In this document: piece by piece, positions 17,298-26,029 of the stretch
How positions within the stretch are numbered: the stretch's first letter is position 1
Layout: every line of letters begins with the position of its first letter
From: CAJCIW01 sp963833965
Lineage (GTDB): Bacteria; Chlamydiota; Chlamydiia; Chlamydiales; Rhabdochlamydiaceae
Direction of reading: 5' to 3'
NCBI GenBank assembly: GCA_963833965.1
Contig: CAWHZZ010000001.1
Coordinates: 806,001-870,000, forward strand
Length of the DNA stretch: 64,000 nucleotides
Program-made: the position numbers and the translations under genes
Notes under the pieces: model-generated
Told to the model about the DNA's origin: nothing
Databases searched by the model: none
The model's input: the letters and a program-made list of their open reading frames with translations, nothing else

Positions 17298-18396
17298 GAA
17301 ACTCCCTTAATTTACGTGTGACAAAATCTTTAATTTCGGTTTGGAAGCGCTGTTTATTGAATTTTTGCGCATGCTGGCGAATGCGATGGGGATCGAATTC
17401 GCATTGCTCGAAGCGATGTAGGGTTTTTAATAAGCTTGGCACCGTTTGCGCGTCGAAGAAAAGGCCTGTTTCTCCTTCGAGGACGGTTTCTAAAGCGGCG
17501 CCCTGGCCATAAGCAATGACTGGGGTGCCTGCCGCCTCGGCTTCCACGACGGCGATCCCGAAATCTTCCTCCGCGGCAAAGAGGAATCCTTTGGCTTTTT
17601 TTAGATAATCGCGGACAACGACATCGCTTTGATGGCCTAAGATCTCGATATTTTTCCCTGCCTTCTGTTTGATTTTTTTCATCTCGGGACCATCGCCGAG
17701 AACTACGAGGTTTTTATCGGGGATTTGCGCAAAAGCTTCGACGAGGAGGTCTATTTTTTTATACGGGACGAGGCGTGAGACGGTGAGATAAAATTCTTCT
17801 TTGGTTTCCTGAAACGGAATGTTGTCGGTGTCGACTGGAGGATAAATCACTTCGGACTCTCTTCCGTAGATTTTCTTGATGCGCCTAGCGATGTAATGGG
17901 AAATCGCAGCGAAATGATCGACGCGGTTCAATGAAGCGATGTCCCAGTTTCTCAGCCGGTGCAGTGCGATGCGAGCAAGGGCTTTTTGCACAGGCCCTAA
18001 ATCTTGCAAGTAGCGATGCGTCAGGTCCCAAGCATAACGCATCGGGGTGAGACAATAGCAAAGGTGCAGCTGCCCTGCATGAGTTAAAACGCCTTTGGCG
18101 ACGGCGTGGGAAGTTGAGAGGATGAGTTCGTACTCCTTTAGATCGAATTGCTCGATTGCAGAGGGGAACAAGGGGAGCAAATAGCGATAGCAAGAGGTCG
18201 CGAAGGGGATTTTTTGCAAAAAGGAAGAATGGACTTCTGCTTCCGCCATTACGGTATTGGCCATCGCCTTGCGGTCATGGACGAGCGTATGGATCGGCGC
18301 GGGAAAACACTCGTAGATCGCATCGAGGGTCTTTTCTCCGCCGCCGACCGTGACGAGCCAATCGTAAACTAATGCAGTCTTAACAGACTGATCCAT
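17269..18396 (-). CDS. Glycosyltransferase family 4, WbaZ/mannosyltransferase-like
   Basis: About 375 residues from the ATG at 18396 (MDQSVKTALVYDWLVTVGGG); an in-frame ATG at 18402 and an upstream one at 18438 would overlap gmd more. GEKTLDAIYECFP near the N-terminus and FAAEEDFGIAVVEAEAAGTPVIAYG (E-x7-E) in the C-terminal domain are typical of GT4 mannosyltransferases. Placed between gmd and manC with overlaps on both sides, it probably uses a GDP-sugar from these two enzymes. Acceptor unknown. Confidence 0.87.
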   Translation of the reverse strand: MDQSVKTALVYDWLVTVGGGEKTLDAIYECFPAPIHTLVHDRKAMANTVMAEAEVHSSFLQKIPFATSCYRYLLPLFPSAIEQFDLKEYELILSTSHAVAKGVLTHAGQLHLCYCLTPMRYAWDLTHRYLQDLGPVQKALARIALHRLRNWDIASLNRVDHFAAISHYIARRIKKIYGRESEVIYPPVDTDNIPFQETKEEFYLTVSRLVPYKKIDLLVEAFAQIPDKNLVVLGDGPEMKKIKQKAGKNIEILGHQSDVVVRDYLKKAKGFLFAAEEDFGIAVVEAEAAGTPVIAYGQGAALETVLEGETGLFFDAQTVPSLLKTLHRFEQCEFDPHRIRQHAQKFNKQRFQTEIKDFVTRKLREFHENHHSRRR

Positions 18397-19432
18397 GCGC
18401 ATACTCTCGAACGGGGCCGCGGAGCTTTGCCAAATCATGATGCATCATCACCCGGACGAGCTCTTTGAGCGATGTTTTGGAGGACCAGCCGAGCATTTTT
18501 TTTGCCTTGCTGGGATCGCCGATCAGAAGATCGACCTCGGAAGGTCGAAAAAACTCTGGAGAAACCTCGACGATCAGGCGGCCGGAACCTTTGGCGTAAC
18601 CTTTTTCGTCAACGCCATTGCCTGACCACTCAATTTCCATGCCAACTTCTTGAAAGGCCAGTTCGACAAATTCGCGCACCTTCGTCGTTTCTCCGGTGGC
18701 GAGTACAAAGTCATCCGGCTTCTCTTGTTGCAGCATGAGCCACATGCCTTCGACGAAGTCTTTCGCGTAGCCCCAATCGCGCTTTGCGTCGAGGTTGCCG
18801 AGAACAAGTTTTTCCTGTTGTCCGGCCGCAATCTTTGCAGCGGCGAGAGTGATTTTCTTGGAAACAAAGGTTTCTCCTCGCCTAGGGCTTTCATGGTTAA
18901 ACAAGATGCCGTTACAGGCGTAAAGATTGTAAGCTTCGCGGTAGTTGACGACAGCCCAATAGGCGTAGAGTTTGGCGACTGCATAGGGCGAGCGGGGATA
19001 AAATGGCGTTGTCTCCGATTGGGGAATTTGCTGGACCTTGCCGTAAAGTTCCGAGGTCGATGCCTGGTAAAAACGGGAGTGGGGGCAATTTTTTCGCATC
19101 GCCTCTAAGAGCCTGAGCACGCCGATCCCATCGACGTTGCCCGTGTATTCGGGAATCTCGAAAGAAACCCTCACGTGGCTCATGGCAGCTAAATTGTAAA
19201 TCTCATCGGGTTGAGTCTCGTCGACAAACCGTTCCAAAGAGGAAGAATCGGAGAGATCGCCTTCATGCAAAGAAATATTCTCGGAAGAATCGACCAGATG
19301 CTGGATGCGATGAAAGTTCAACGTGGAAGAGCGCCTCACAAGCCCGTGGACGCGATACCCTTTTTCTAAGAGAAGTTCTGCCAAATAAGATCCATCTTGG
19401 CCGGTGATTCCTGTGATTAAAGCTTTTTTCAC
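18380..19432 (-). CDS. gmd: GDP-mannose 4,6-dehydratase
   Basis: 350 residues, the usual Gmd length. It converts GDP-mannose to GDP-4-keto-6-deoxy-mannose, the precursor of fucose, rhamnose, perosamine and similar sugars. The NADP motif is ITGITGQDGSYLAELLLEKG, the catalytic region is YQASTSELYGKVQQIPQ with YPRSPYAVAKLYAYW (Tyr-x3-Lys), and NHESPRRGETFV is a Gmd-specific block. No second enzyme for the keto intermediate is intact in the window; the epimerase-like pseudogene at 13053-13360 is one candidate. It heads the gmd-GT4-manC run. Confidence 0.96.
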   Translation of the reverse strand: MKKALITGITGQDGSYLAELLLEKGYRVHGLVRRSSTLNFHRIQHLVDSSENISLHEGDLSDSSSLERFVDETQPDEIYNLAAMSHVRVSFEIPEYTGNVDGIGVLRLLEAMRKNCPHSRFYQASTSELYGKVQQIPQSETTPFYPRSPYAVAKLYAYWAVVNYREAYNLYACNGILFNHESPRRGETFVSKKITLAAAKIAAGQQEKLVLGNLDAKRDWGYAKDFVEGMWLMLQQEKPDDFVLATGETTKVREFVELAFQEVGMEIEWSGNGVDEKGYAKGSGRLIVEVSPEFFRPSEVDLLIGDPSKAKKMLGWSSKTSLKELVRVMMHHDLAKLRGPVREYAHGSVC

Positions 19433-19444
19433 GATTTCCTCTGG

Positions 19445-20866
19445 TTAGATAGCCGATTGTATATAATTGGGTCTTTGCATGGAATAGCATAAAGCCGCGA
19501 AACCGAAAAATAGGATCCTGCCGTGTGGCGTGCTGAGAAGATAAAAGTCGCAAGCGCCGATGAATATGAGCCCGCAAAAAACGGAGAGAAGGAAAATTTT
19601 TTCCTGTAGAAAGGCGTTTTGCGAAAGGCCCCTCCACGCTTTTTTTAGGATTGCCAAAATAAATAGCAGGAAAAGCGCGCCTCCGATCAAGCCTGTCTCG
19701 GCGCCTATGAGAAGATAGATATTGTGCACTTTTGAGAAAAAGTAGTGGCCAGGATATCCCGGTTGAATGGGGTTTTCATAGAGTTGAAAATTATTGAAGC
19801 CGATCCCAAACCATGGGTGGTCTTTGATCATGTCGATGGCCATTTTGAGGTATTGGACCCGTTCAGAGTCTGCGTAGTTTGCCACGGCATTGTAGTTGAG
19901 GATGCCTCCTCGGGCGGTGAGCTGAGAGTAGAAGAGGAAGAGGCACAAAAGGCCGCTGAGGAGAAGAGAGGAGGCGAGGATGGAAAACTTAAGAAATGCC
20001 GGGGAACGGAGACCGCTGTGCTTCACTTGTAAAAACCCCCAAAAGAAAATGACAAAAATAAAGGCTAAAATCGCGGAACGTGAGTAAGAAATGTACAGGG
20101 TGAACATTTGGAAAAACACGATGCAGGCAAGAAGAATTTTTTTAGATTCAGCTTTCATGAACAAATACAGCGTCGCAAAGAGAGAGCAGAAGATAAACCC
20201 TCCCAAAATATTGGGATGGGTGAAAGTGCCGCTTGCGCGGTATAAAAGTTCTTGCCCTGCGATTTGATCGAACAGCCAGCGTTGCTTGCCGGGATTTTGA
20301 AAGGGGAAATGGCGGACGTCGATCTCTCCTAAATGAGAAAGCCCTAAAGATTGTTGAGTGAAGTATTGATAGATCGCGATGGCGCATTGGATGCAGGAAA
20401 CGACGACAAAGGTCCAAGCGATGGAATGGATGAGATGTGGATAATTGATTTTTTTTCGAGCTTGGCAGAGGGCATTAAAAAAAAGAAAGACGAAAGAGAA
20501 TTCTAGGAGCAGCAGGTATTGGAGAGCATATCGATTTGAGATGGAAATGTAGAGCGAGGCTACCGCGGTGAAAAAGAGAAGAGTCAGGTACTTGGAAGGC
20601 CCTTCCCAAAAAAAGGCGCGGAGGGGGACTTTGACGCGAAGGATGAGGATAAGGCTGAGAATAATAAAGATCGGATCGGTGATGAAGAGGTGAATTTTTT
20701 TAGAAAAAAAATGGGGAAGCGGAAAATCAGGCAGCGTTAGTTTTCGCGACCAGGAGTCGACGCAGCCGTGAAATCTTCTTTGAAACGGGAGGAGGACAAA
20801 GACGAGGGAAATCAGAAAGGTGAGGACTTTGCTTTCTGTGAGTTTTTTCGCGACGATTGTTGTCAT
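19445..20866 (-). CDS. O-antigen ligase/polymerase-family membrane protein (Wzy_C)
   Basis: 473 residues with about a dozen hydrophobic segments. The C-terminal half carries the Wzy_C landmark DHPWFGIGFNNFQLYENPIQ followed by HNIYLLIGAETGLIGGALFL, a conserved periplasmic loop and following helix in O-antigen ligases. It would join or extend glycan chains at the periplasmic side. It lies 12 bp upstream of gmd in the same direction, so the run is one operon. Its ATG at 20866 sits on the edge of a 217-bp palindrome whose terminus provides part of the start codon. Confidence 0.85.
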   Translation of the reverse strand: MTTIVAKKLTESKVLTFLISLVFVLLPFQRRFHGCVDSWSRKLTLPDFPLPHFFSKKIHLFITDPIFIILSLILILRVKVPLRAFFWEGPSKYLTLLFFTAVASLYISISNRYALQYLLLLEFSFVFLFFNALCQARKKINYPHLIHSIAWTFVVVSCIQCAIAIYQYFTQQSLGLSHLGEIDVRHFPFQNPGKQRWLFDQIAGQELLYRASGTFTHPNILGGFIFCSLFATLYLFMKAESKKILLACIVFFQMFTLYISYSRSAILAFIFVIFFWGFLQVKHSGLRSPAFLKFSILASSLLLSGLLCLFLFYSQLTARGGILNYNAVANYADSERVQYLKMAIDMIKDHPWFGIGFNNFQLYENPIQPGYPGHYFFSKVHNIYLLIGAETGLIGGALFLLFILAILKKAWRGLSQNAFLQEKIFLLSVFCGLIFIGACDFYLLSTPHGRILFFGFAALCYSMQRPNYIQSAI

Positions 20867-21082
20867 GAGCTTATCCCGAAATTGGAAAACTTTGATTTTT
20901 GAAGAATTTTTTCACAGATTTTAATACCGCTTCGTAGGACATAGCTGCAATCATCCGGTGGATGATTGCAGGTCCCCTCAAAGCTACAAAGCTTTTGAGG
21001 GGACCGTAATCCGCAAAAGCGGTATTAAAAGATGCGGAAAAAGATTCAAAAAGCATGTTTTTCCAATTTCGGGATAAGCTCA
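20866..21082. repeat. Palindromic element family B, copy 2 with nested hairpins
   Basis: 217 bp with the same termini as 7396-7561 (TGAGCTTATCCCGAAATTGG) and the same inner arms (GATTTTTGAA, AAAGCATGTTTTTCCAATTT). The interior carries two extra hairpins: GCAATCATCC/GGATGATTGC and GGTCCCCTCAAA/TTTGAGGGGACC. Part of the shared loop motif survives as TAGGACATAGC. The left TIR supplies the next gene's AT of ATG; the right TIR supplies the TGA stop of uvrB. Confidence 0.85.
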
Positions 21083-23074
21083 CAGATTATCTTCTAGAAT
21101 GCGCAATTTCTCATAATGTTTCAACTGGTCGCGGAAATGCGCAGCGTCTTCGAAGCGCAGCTCCTTGGCGGCCCTGCGCATCTCAATTTCATACTCTTTA
21201 ATTTTTTCCTCGACCTCGTCGCTAGAAAGGAGGGAAGGAGTCTCTCCTTCTTCCTCCTGCAACGTGTGGGCAACTTCGCCGAAGGTTTCGGCGAGGTCTT
21301 GGATCAATTCGCGGCGGACGGTATGGGGGGTGATGTTGTGCAGAGTGTTGTACTGCTGCTGCAAGGCGCGGCGCTCGCGGGTAATGTCTAGAGTGTTTTG
21401 AATTGATTTGGTGATCTTGTCGGCGTACATGATCACGCGGCCTTTGATGTTGCGCGCGGCCCTTCCGCAGGTTTGTATGAGAGAGGTTTCGCTGCGCAAA
21501 AAACCCTCTTTGTCGGCGTCGAGGATGCAGACGAGAGAAACTTCGGGGAGGTCTAGGCCCTCCCGCAGGAGATTGATGCCAACGAGGACATCGAAAATCC
21601 CCCGTCGCAAATCGTTGATGATTTGCACGCGCTCTAGCGTTTCGATGTCGGAGTGGAGATACTTTGCTTTGACGCCGATCTCCGTTAGGTATTTGCTTAA
21701 ATCCTCGGAGAGTTTCTTTGTCAGCGTGGTCACGAGGACGCGGCCGCCTCTTTCGGTTTCGAGGCGGATCTGCTCGAGGCAATCGTCGACTTGCGCCGTT
21801 GCAGGCTTGATTTCAATCTCGGGATCGAGAAGGCCGGTGGGTCGAATGATCTGCTGGACGACGTCGCCATGGGCTTCTTGCACTTCCCAAGCGCCCGGCG
21901 TCGCCGAGACGTACACAACCTGGTGCATGCGCCGGTAGATCTCTTCGAATTTCAACGGGCGGTTGTCGAAAGCGGAAGGGAGGCGGAATCCAAACTCGAC
22001 AAGTGACTCTTTGCGCGCGCGGTCGCCATTGTACATCGCATGCATCTGCGGCAGCGTTTGGTGCGATTCATCGATGAAAAGCAGAAAGTCTTGAGGAAAA
22101 TAATCAAGAAGGCAGGGAGGCGGCTGCCCGGGATAGCGGCGGCTGAAATGGCGCGAATAGTTTTCAATGCCCTTGCAAAAACCGATCTCCTTCATCATTT
22201 CGACGTCGTAGACCGTCCGCTGATGAATCCGCTGCATTTCGACATAGCGTTTTTCTTTTTCATAAAAGGCCACGCGCTCTTTTAATTCTTCTTTGATCGT
22301 CTCAACAGCTGTGAGGCGCACCGATTCGGGCGTCACGTGGTGGGAACCGGGATAAATGGTTACTTGCTCCAAACGCTGTCGCACTTTTCCTGTCAGGGGG
22401 TCGATCTCGCTAATGCGCTCGATCTCATCGCCAAAGAATTCGATGCGGTAGGCGATGTCTTCTTCATAGGCGGGCATGATCTCCAGGATATCGCCGCGTG
22501 CGCGGAATGTCGAACGCATTAGATCAAAATCATTGCGTTTGTAATGCATTTCAACCAAGTGGAGTAGAGCATCGTCGCGGCGCCGCTTTTCTCCGACTTT
22601 GAAGGTGAGCAGCATTTGCGCGTAGTATTCGGGGAGGCCCAATCCGTAAATGCAGGAAACAGAAGAGACAATGATCACATCGCTTCTTTCGATGAGCGAG
22701 CGGGTTGCGCTGAGCCGCATCCTGTCGATCTGATCGTTGATCGCGAGATCCTTTTCGATATAAGTGTCTGTACGCGCTATATAGGCTTCGGGCTGATAGT
22801 AGTCGTAGTAGGAGACAAAGTACTCGACGGCATTCTCAGGAAAGAAAGATTTGAATTCCTGATAGAGCTGCGCGGCCAAAGTCTTGTTGTGGGCGATGAT
22901 CAAAGTGGGGCGGTTGATCTGATTAATGACATTCGCCATTGTGAACGTTTTGCCAGATCCCGTCACACCGAGCAAGACTTGCGATTTTTTCCCCGATTGC
23001 AGGCCACCGACAAGGCGTTCAATGGCTTGTGGCTGGTCTCCACGTGGAGAAAATTCTGTTTTTAGATGAAACAT
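21080..23074 (-). CDS. uvrB: Excinuclease ABC subunit B
   Basis: 664 residues from the ATG at 23074 (MFHLKTEFSPRGDQPQAIER), chosen because it matches the family start and directly follows tyrP; a longer in-frame version from 23149 would overlap tyrP by 74 bp. It is the damage-verifying helicase-like subunit of nucleotide excision repair. Walker A is LLGVTGSGKTF, the DNA-clamping hairpin is SYYDYYQPEAYI, the DEAD-box equivalent is FIDESHQTLPQ, and the C-terminal UVR domain that contacts UvrC is at about 625-660 (RRAAKELRFEDAAHFRDQLK). The stop TGA belongs to the adjacent palindrome. Confidence 0.97.
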   Translation of the reverse strand: MFHLKTEFSPRGDQPQAIERLVGGLQSGKKSQVLLGVTGSGKTFTMANVINQINRPTLIIAHNKTLAAQLYQEFKSFFPENAVEYFVSYYDYYQPEAYIARTDTYIEKDLAINDQIDRMRLSATRSLIERSDVIIVSSVSCIYGLGLPEYYAQMLLTFKVGEKRRRDDALLHLVEMHYKRNDFDLMRSTFRARGDILEIMPAYEEDIAYRIEFFGDEIERISEIDPLTGKVRQRLEQVTIYPGSHHVTPESVRLTAVETIKEELKERVAFYEKEKRYVEMQRIHQRTVYDVEMMKEIGFCKGIENYSRHFSRRYPGQPPPCLLDYFPQDFLLFIDESHQTLPQMHAMYNGDRARKESLVEFGFRLPSAFDNRPLKFEEIYRRMHQVVYVSATPGAWEVQEAHGDVVQQIIRPTGLLDPEIEIKPATAQVDDCLEQIRLETERGGRVLVTTLTKKLSEDLSKYLTEIGVKAKYLHSDIETLERVQIINDLRRGIFDVLVGINLLREGLDLPEVSLVCILDADKEGFLRSETSLIQTCGRAARNIKGRVIMYADKITKSIQNTLDITRERRALQQQYNTLHNITPHTVRRELIQDLAETFGEVAHTLQEEEGETPSLLSSDEVEEKIKEYEIEMRRAAKELRFEDAAHFRDQLKHYEKLRILEDNL

Positions 23075-23075
23075 A

Positions 23076-24305
23076 TTACATAGGGGCTTTCGGAATATAA
23101 TTCGCACCCAGCATCGTCGAGATCTGCAGGAAGAGGATAAAAATAGCAAAACCTAAAATCAGCACAAGAGCTGGCTTGCCGCCGGCAACGCGGTAGGTGG
23201 AGGGCGACGTTTTGCGGTAGCGGCCAATCCAGACCATCGCGACCGGGAGAATTCCAAAGAGGGTCACAGCGCAAATGCCGCCGGCAAAATTAAGCGCTTT
23301 GAAAAAAAGTTGCGGGTAGATCACCGAAAGCAGAAGCGGTGGCAAAAGCGCAAGGGCGCATAACCAAATGCTCTCTTGCTTTTTGTAGTTGATCTTGAGG
23401 CCGTCGGCGAGAAAATGAACGAGGCTCAATGCTTGGGCCAAGAACGAGGTTAAAATCGCAAAAAAGGCCAGCCCTTGAGAAAAAATGCGCACACCCGGTG
23501 ATTGAATAATCATGGCAAGTGACTGCGAAGCCTCGCGGTCATTTTTCAAACTGGCGACAAGCCCATTCGGGCCGCCAAACGGAACAATCCCGAGAACAAG
23601 GATCTCCCAAATTAAATAGATCACGAACGCCATCAAGCTTCCGCCGATGATGGTCAGCCGCACCTTTTTTAAATCGCCATTCAGATAAGCCGTGAGGCTG
23701 GGGATCATATTGTGGAAACCGAAAGCGATCACCAAGAGAGGCAGTGCCGAAGTGGCGTAAATCGGAGCTGTCCGCGAAAGCAGCCAGGGCTGAACATAAG
23801 AGATGCCAATGAAGACGAGAAGAATGAAGCAGGCGATTTTGGCGACCATCAGTCCGCGGTTGAGAAGATCGACTTTCCTCGTTCCGAGATAGACCACCCA
23901 GCCAAAGAGGATGACAAAGATCAAGCTGCCTAGCCAGACAGGAAAGGAGGCGCGGAAACTCACTTGAAAAAAAGTGTGGCAAAGGCCACCGATCCCCGAA
24001 ATGTAGGCGACGAGCAGAGCGTAGAATAAAAACAGATAGGTGACCCAGCAAATGCCTTTTCCCCATTTACCGAGCGCATGCTCGGACATCGTCAACAGAT
24101 TGACCTTCCTTGAGAACCAACCGTTGACCTCCACGAGGAGAAGAGCAGTCGACGTCATGAAAAGCCATGCGCAGAAAAACATGGTTAAAGAGGGGAAAAA
24201 TCCCGACATGCCCGTCACAATCGGGAGGCCGAGCATCCCTGCGCCGATGCAGCTTCCCGCAATGAGAAGCATCCCCCCGATCATACTTCCATGCTTTTCG
24301 TTCAT
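23076..24305 (-). CDS. tyrP: Aromatic amino acid permease (TyrP/Mtr type)
   Basis: 409-residue transporter of the hydroxy/aromatic amino acid permease family, with about eleven membrane helices. The start MNEKHGSMIGGMLLIAGSCIGAGMLGLPI is typical of TyrP/Mtr, and VIAFGFHNMIPSLTAYLNGD is the family-specific middle motif. It probably imports tyrosine or tryptophan from the host, as tyrP genes do in Chlamydia. It lies between thyX (4-bp overlap at 24302-24305) and uvrB (1-bp gap), so the three may be one operon. Confidence 0.9.
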   Translation of the reverse strand: MNEKHGSMIGGMLLIAGSCIGAGMLGLPIVTGMSGFFPSLTMFFCAWLFMTSTALLLVEVNGWFSRKVNLLTMSEHALGKWGKGICWVTYLFLFYALLVAYISGIGGLCHTFFQVSFRASFPVWLGSLIFVILFGWVVYLGTRKVDLLNRGLMVAKIACFILLVFIGISYVQPWLLSRTAPIYATSALPLLVIAFGFHNMIPSLTAYLNGDLKKVRLTIIGGSLMAFVIYLIWEILVLGIVPFGGPNGLVASLKNDREASQSLAMIIQSPGVRIFSQGLAFFAILTSFLAQALSLVHFLADGLKINYKKQESIWLCALALLPPLLLSVIYPQLFFKALNFAGGICAVTLFGILPVAMVWIGRYRKTSPSTYRVAGGKPALVLILGFAIFILFLQISTMLGANYIPKAPM

Positions 24306-26011
24306 GAGGGGGCTCTAGCTAATTTTTTTTCAATGATGCGGATCTCTTGGCCAAGCCTGCCGAGTTCATAGCCTTCATAGTCGACAAATTTGAAAAAGCG
24401 CTCAAAAGAGGGGCAAACTTTGGAGGCCTGCTTGGCCATTTCCTGTGCAATAAACCGATAGTTCGGGTGTCCAGCCGGAGCGGAGCGCAGCTCGCAGAGC
24501 CATTGCAGAGAGCGGAGGTTCACATGAAAATACCAGTGCAAATTGTAGGCCATGGGCACGACGTATTGCGCCTCTTCGGGCAGCTCCTCAGCTATGGTCT
24601 CGTAGATTTTTTTCGCCTCGTCCATCGCCTCGCGGTACTGTTTTTCCATCTCAGTGCCCACAATCTCATGCGGGATGAAGTAGCCAAAATCGCAAGTGAG
24701 CAGCTGCCGATCTTGCGTGAGCATCCGATGGCGGTGAAGATCGCGGTAAGCTCCGAAGTCGGCGACGATCTCGAAGGAAAAGACGGCGTGCTCCAGGGCA
24801 CGAGGAGATTTATGCCGCCGGTTTTCTCTAAAATTGGAGGCGGAATCGAGGATCCGGTTGAGTTCTTCTTCTGACAAGGTGCGACAGTATTCTTGCAACT
24901 CATGCAGTCCCGCATCGCAGTACTCAAAAAGTAAAGCAGCGGCGACTTTAGAAGGGCTTTCAGGATCGTAATTGATCAATCTCACGCCAGCATGGCCCAT
25001 TTTCGCGATCGAGGAAGTGTGGCGGTCGGCGAGCACTTTCAGATCATTGCTCATCTGCTCGCGGAATTGGGTGTATCCGCGCTGATGCTTGTGGGCTGGA
25101 TCCCCGCGCCGAATGAAGGAAGGGAGAACCTTTGACAGTTCTTGAAAAGATTTTCTGCCGATGTCTTGCATTTCAGCGAGATTGTGGCCATTGAGTTTCT
25201 GGATCAACCCTTCGAAGAAGCGGCCGTTTCCGTACATTCCCATATTGGTCAGCGCGCTGGCAGGAAGCAGCCCTCTTAAGCAATCGAGAACTTTAGCTCG
25301 CAGAGCCGCCGTGTAGGCGACCTTCGATACATCGTGTTCTTTCGGAAATTTCTTCTCCATGAGCTCTGTCAGTGGAGGGATAAGCGAAGAGTAAGTCTCG
25401 AAGAGAAAATTACATGTTTTGAGATAGGGCTCTCGGAATGCGGAGGCCATTAAAATCGGCTCGCGATAATAAAGGAATTCGCCGCCGACCTTTTGATCGA
25501 AGTAAATGTAGCGCGTCGATTTCTCGAGTGGGGATCCGCCGATGCGGCAGTCCTCGACGACCTTTGCCGCGATCATCGACACATTTTCAAGGGCCAAATG
25601 GGCGCCACCGAGCTCTCCGATCGAATCGTCGCCATAACCGTCTAAGATGCGGTCGTAAAAATTTTGCGCCTTCTTGATCGCCATGATCTGGTCTTCCAGC
25701 TCATGCTCCGCCTGTTCTCCATTGTGAGCGCCGCCGGCAATCGCGTTAAAAGCAGTCTCTTCGTTGAGAATAAAATCTTTGAGAAGCAGGGACCTCAAGC
25801 CGAGGCTCGATCGCGAGTAGCGGGAAAAAAGAGCGCCTTTGATCACCTCCGGAAGATTGCGGAGGACGAACACGTTGCTTGAAGTGTTCGTGACATACCG
25901 CTGCAAAATTTTTATTTGGCTTTCCGTAAATTCTTCATAGCCTTCAATCATTGTGGACGACCTCGAGGATGAAACCATTTCGACTAAGCGTGACATATTC
26001 CTTAGGATCAA
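24302..26011 (-). CDS. thyX: FAD-dependent thymidylate synthase, long chlamydial form
   Basis: Up to 569 residues (ThyX is usually 220-300). The canonical region is in the C-terminal half, where DFGAYRDLHRHRMLTQDRQL contains the RHR motif, but the usual serine after it is replaced; ALLFEYCDAG and RFREN-like segments surround it. The N-terminal half has a degenerate counterpart (KGALFSRYSRSSLGLRSLLL and GDDSIGELGGAHLALENVS), suggesting two ThyX-like halves. It methylates dUMP using folate and FADH2. Starts at 26011, 25996 (MSRLVEM) or 25951 (MIEGYEEF) are all possible. Such long ThyX proteins are, from memory, typical of Chlamydiae. Confidence 0.85.
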   Translation of the reverse strand: MILRNMSRLVEMVSSSRSSTMIEGYEEFTESQIKILQRYVTNTSSNVFVLRNLPEVIKGALFSRYSRSSLGLRSLLLKDFILNEETAFNAIAGGAHNGEQAEHELEDQIMAIKKAQNFYDRILDGYGDDSIGELGGAHLALENVSMIAAKVVEDCRIGGSPLEKSTRYIYFDQKVGGEFLYYREPILMASAFREPYLKTCNFLFETYSSLIPPLTELMEKKFPKEHDVSKVAYTAALRAKVLDCLRGLLPASALTNMGMYGNGRFFEGLIQKLNGHNLAEMQDIGRKSFQELSKVLPSFIRRGDPAHKHQRGYTQFREQMSNDLKVLADRHTSSIAKMGHAGVRLINYDPESPSKVAAALLFEYCDAGLHELQEYCRTLSEEELNRILDSASNFRENRRHKSPRALEHAVFSFEIVADFGAYRDLHRHRMLTQDRQLLTCDFGYFIPHEIVGTEMEKQYREAMDEAKKIYETIAEELPEEAQYVVPMAYNLHWYFHVNLRSLQWLCELRSAPAGHPNYRFIAQEMAKQASKVCPSFERFFKFVDYEGYELGRLGQEIRIIEKKLARAPS

Positions 26012-26029
26012 TCAAGGGAAAAATGTTTA

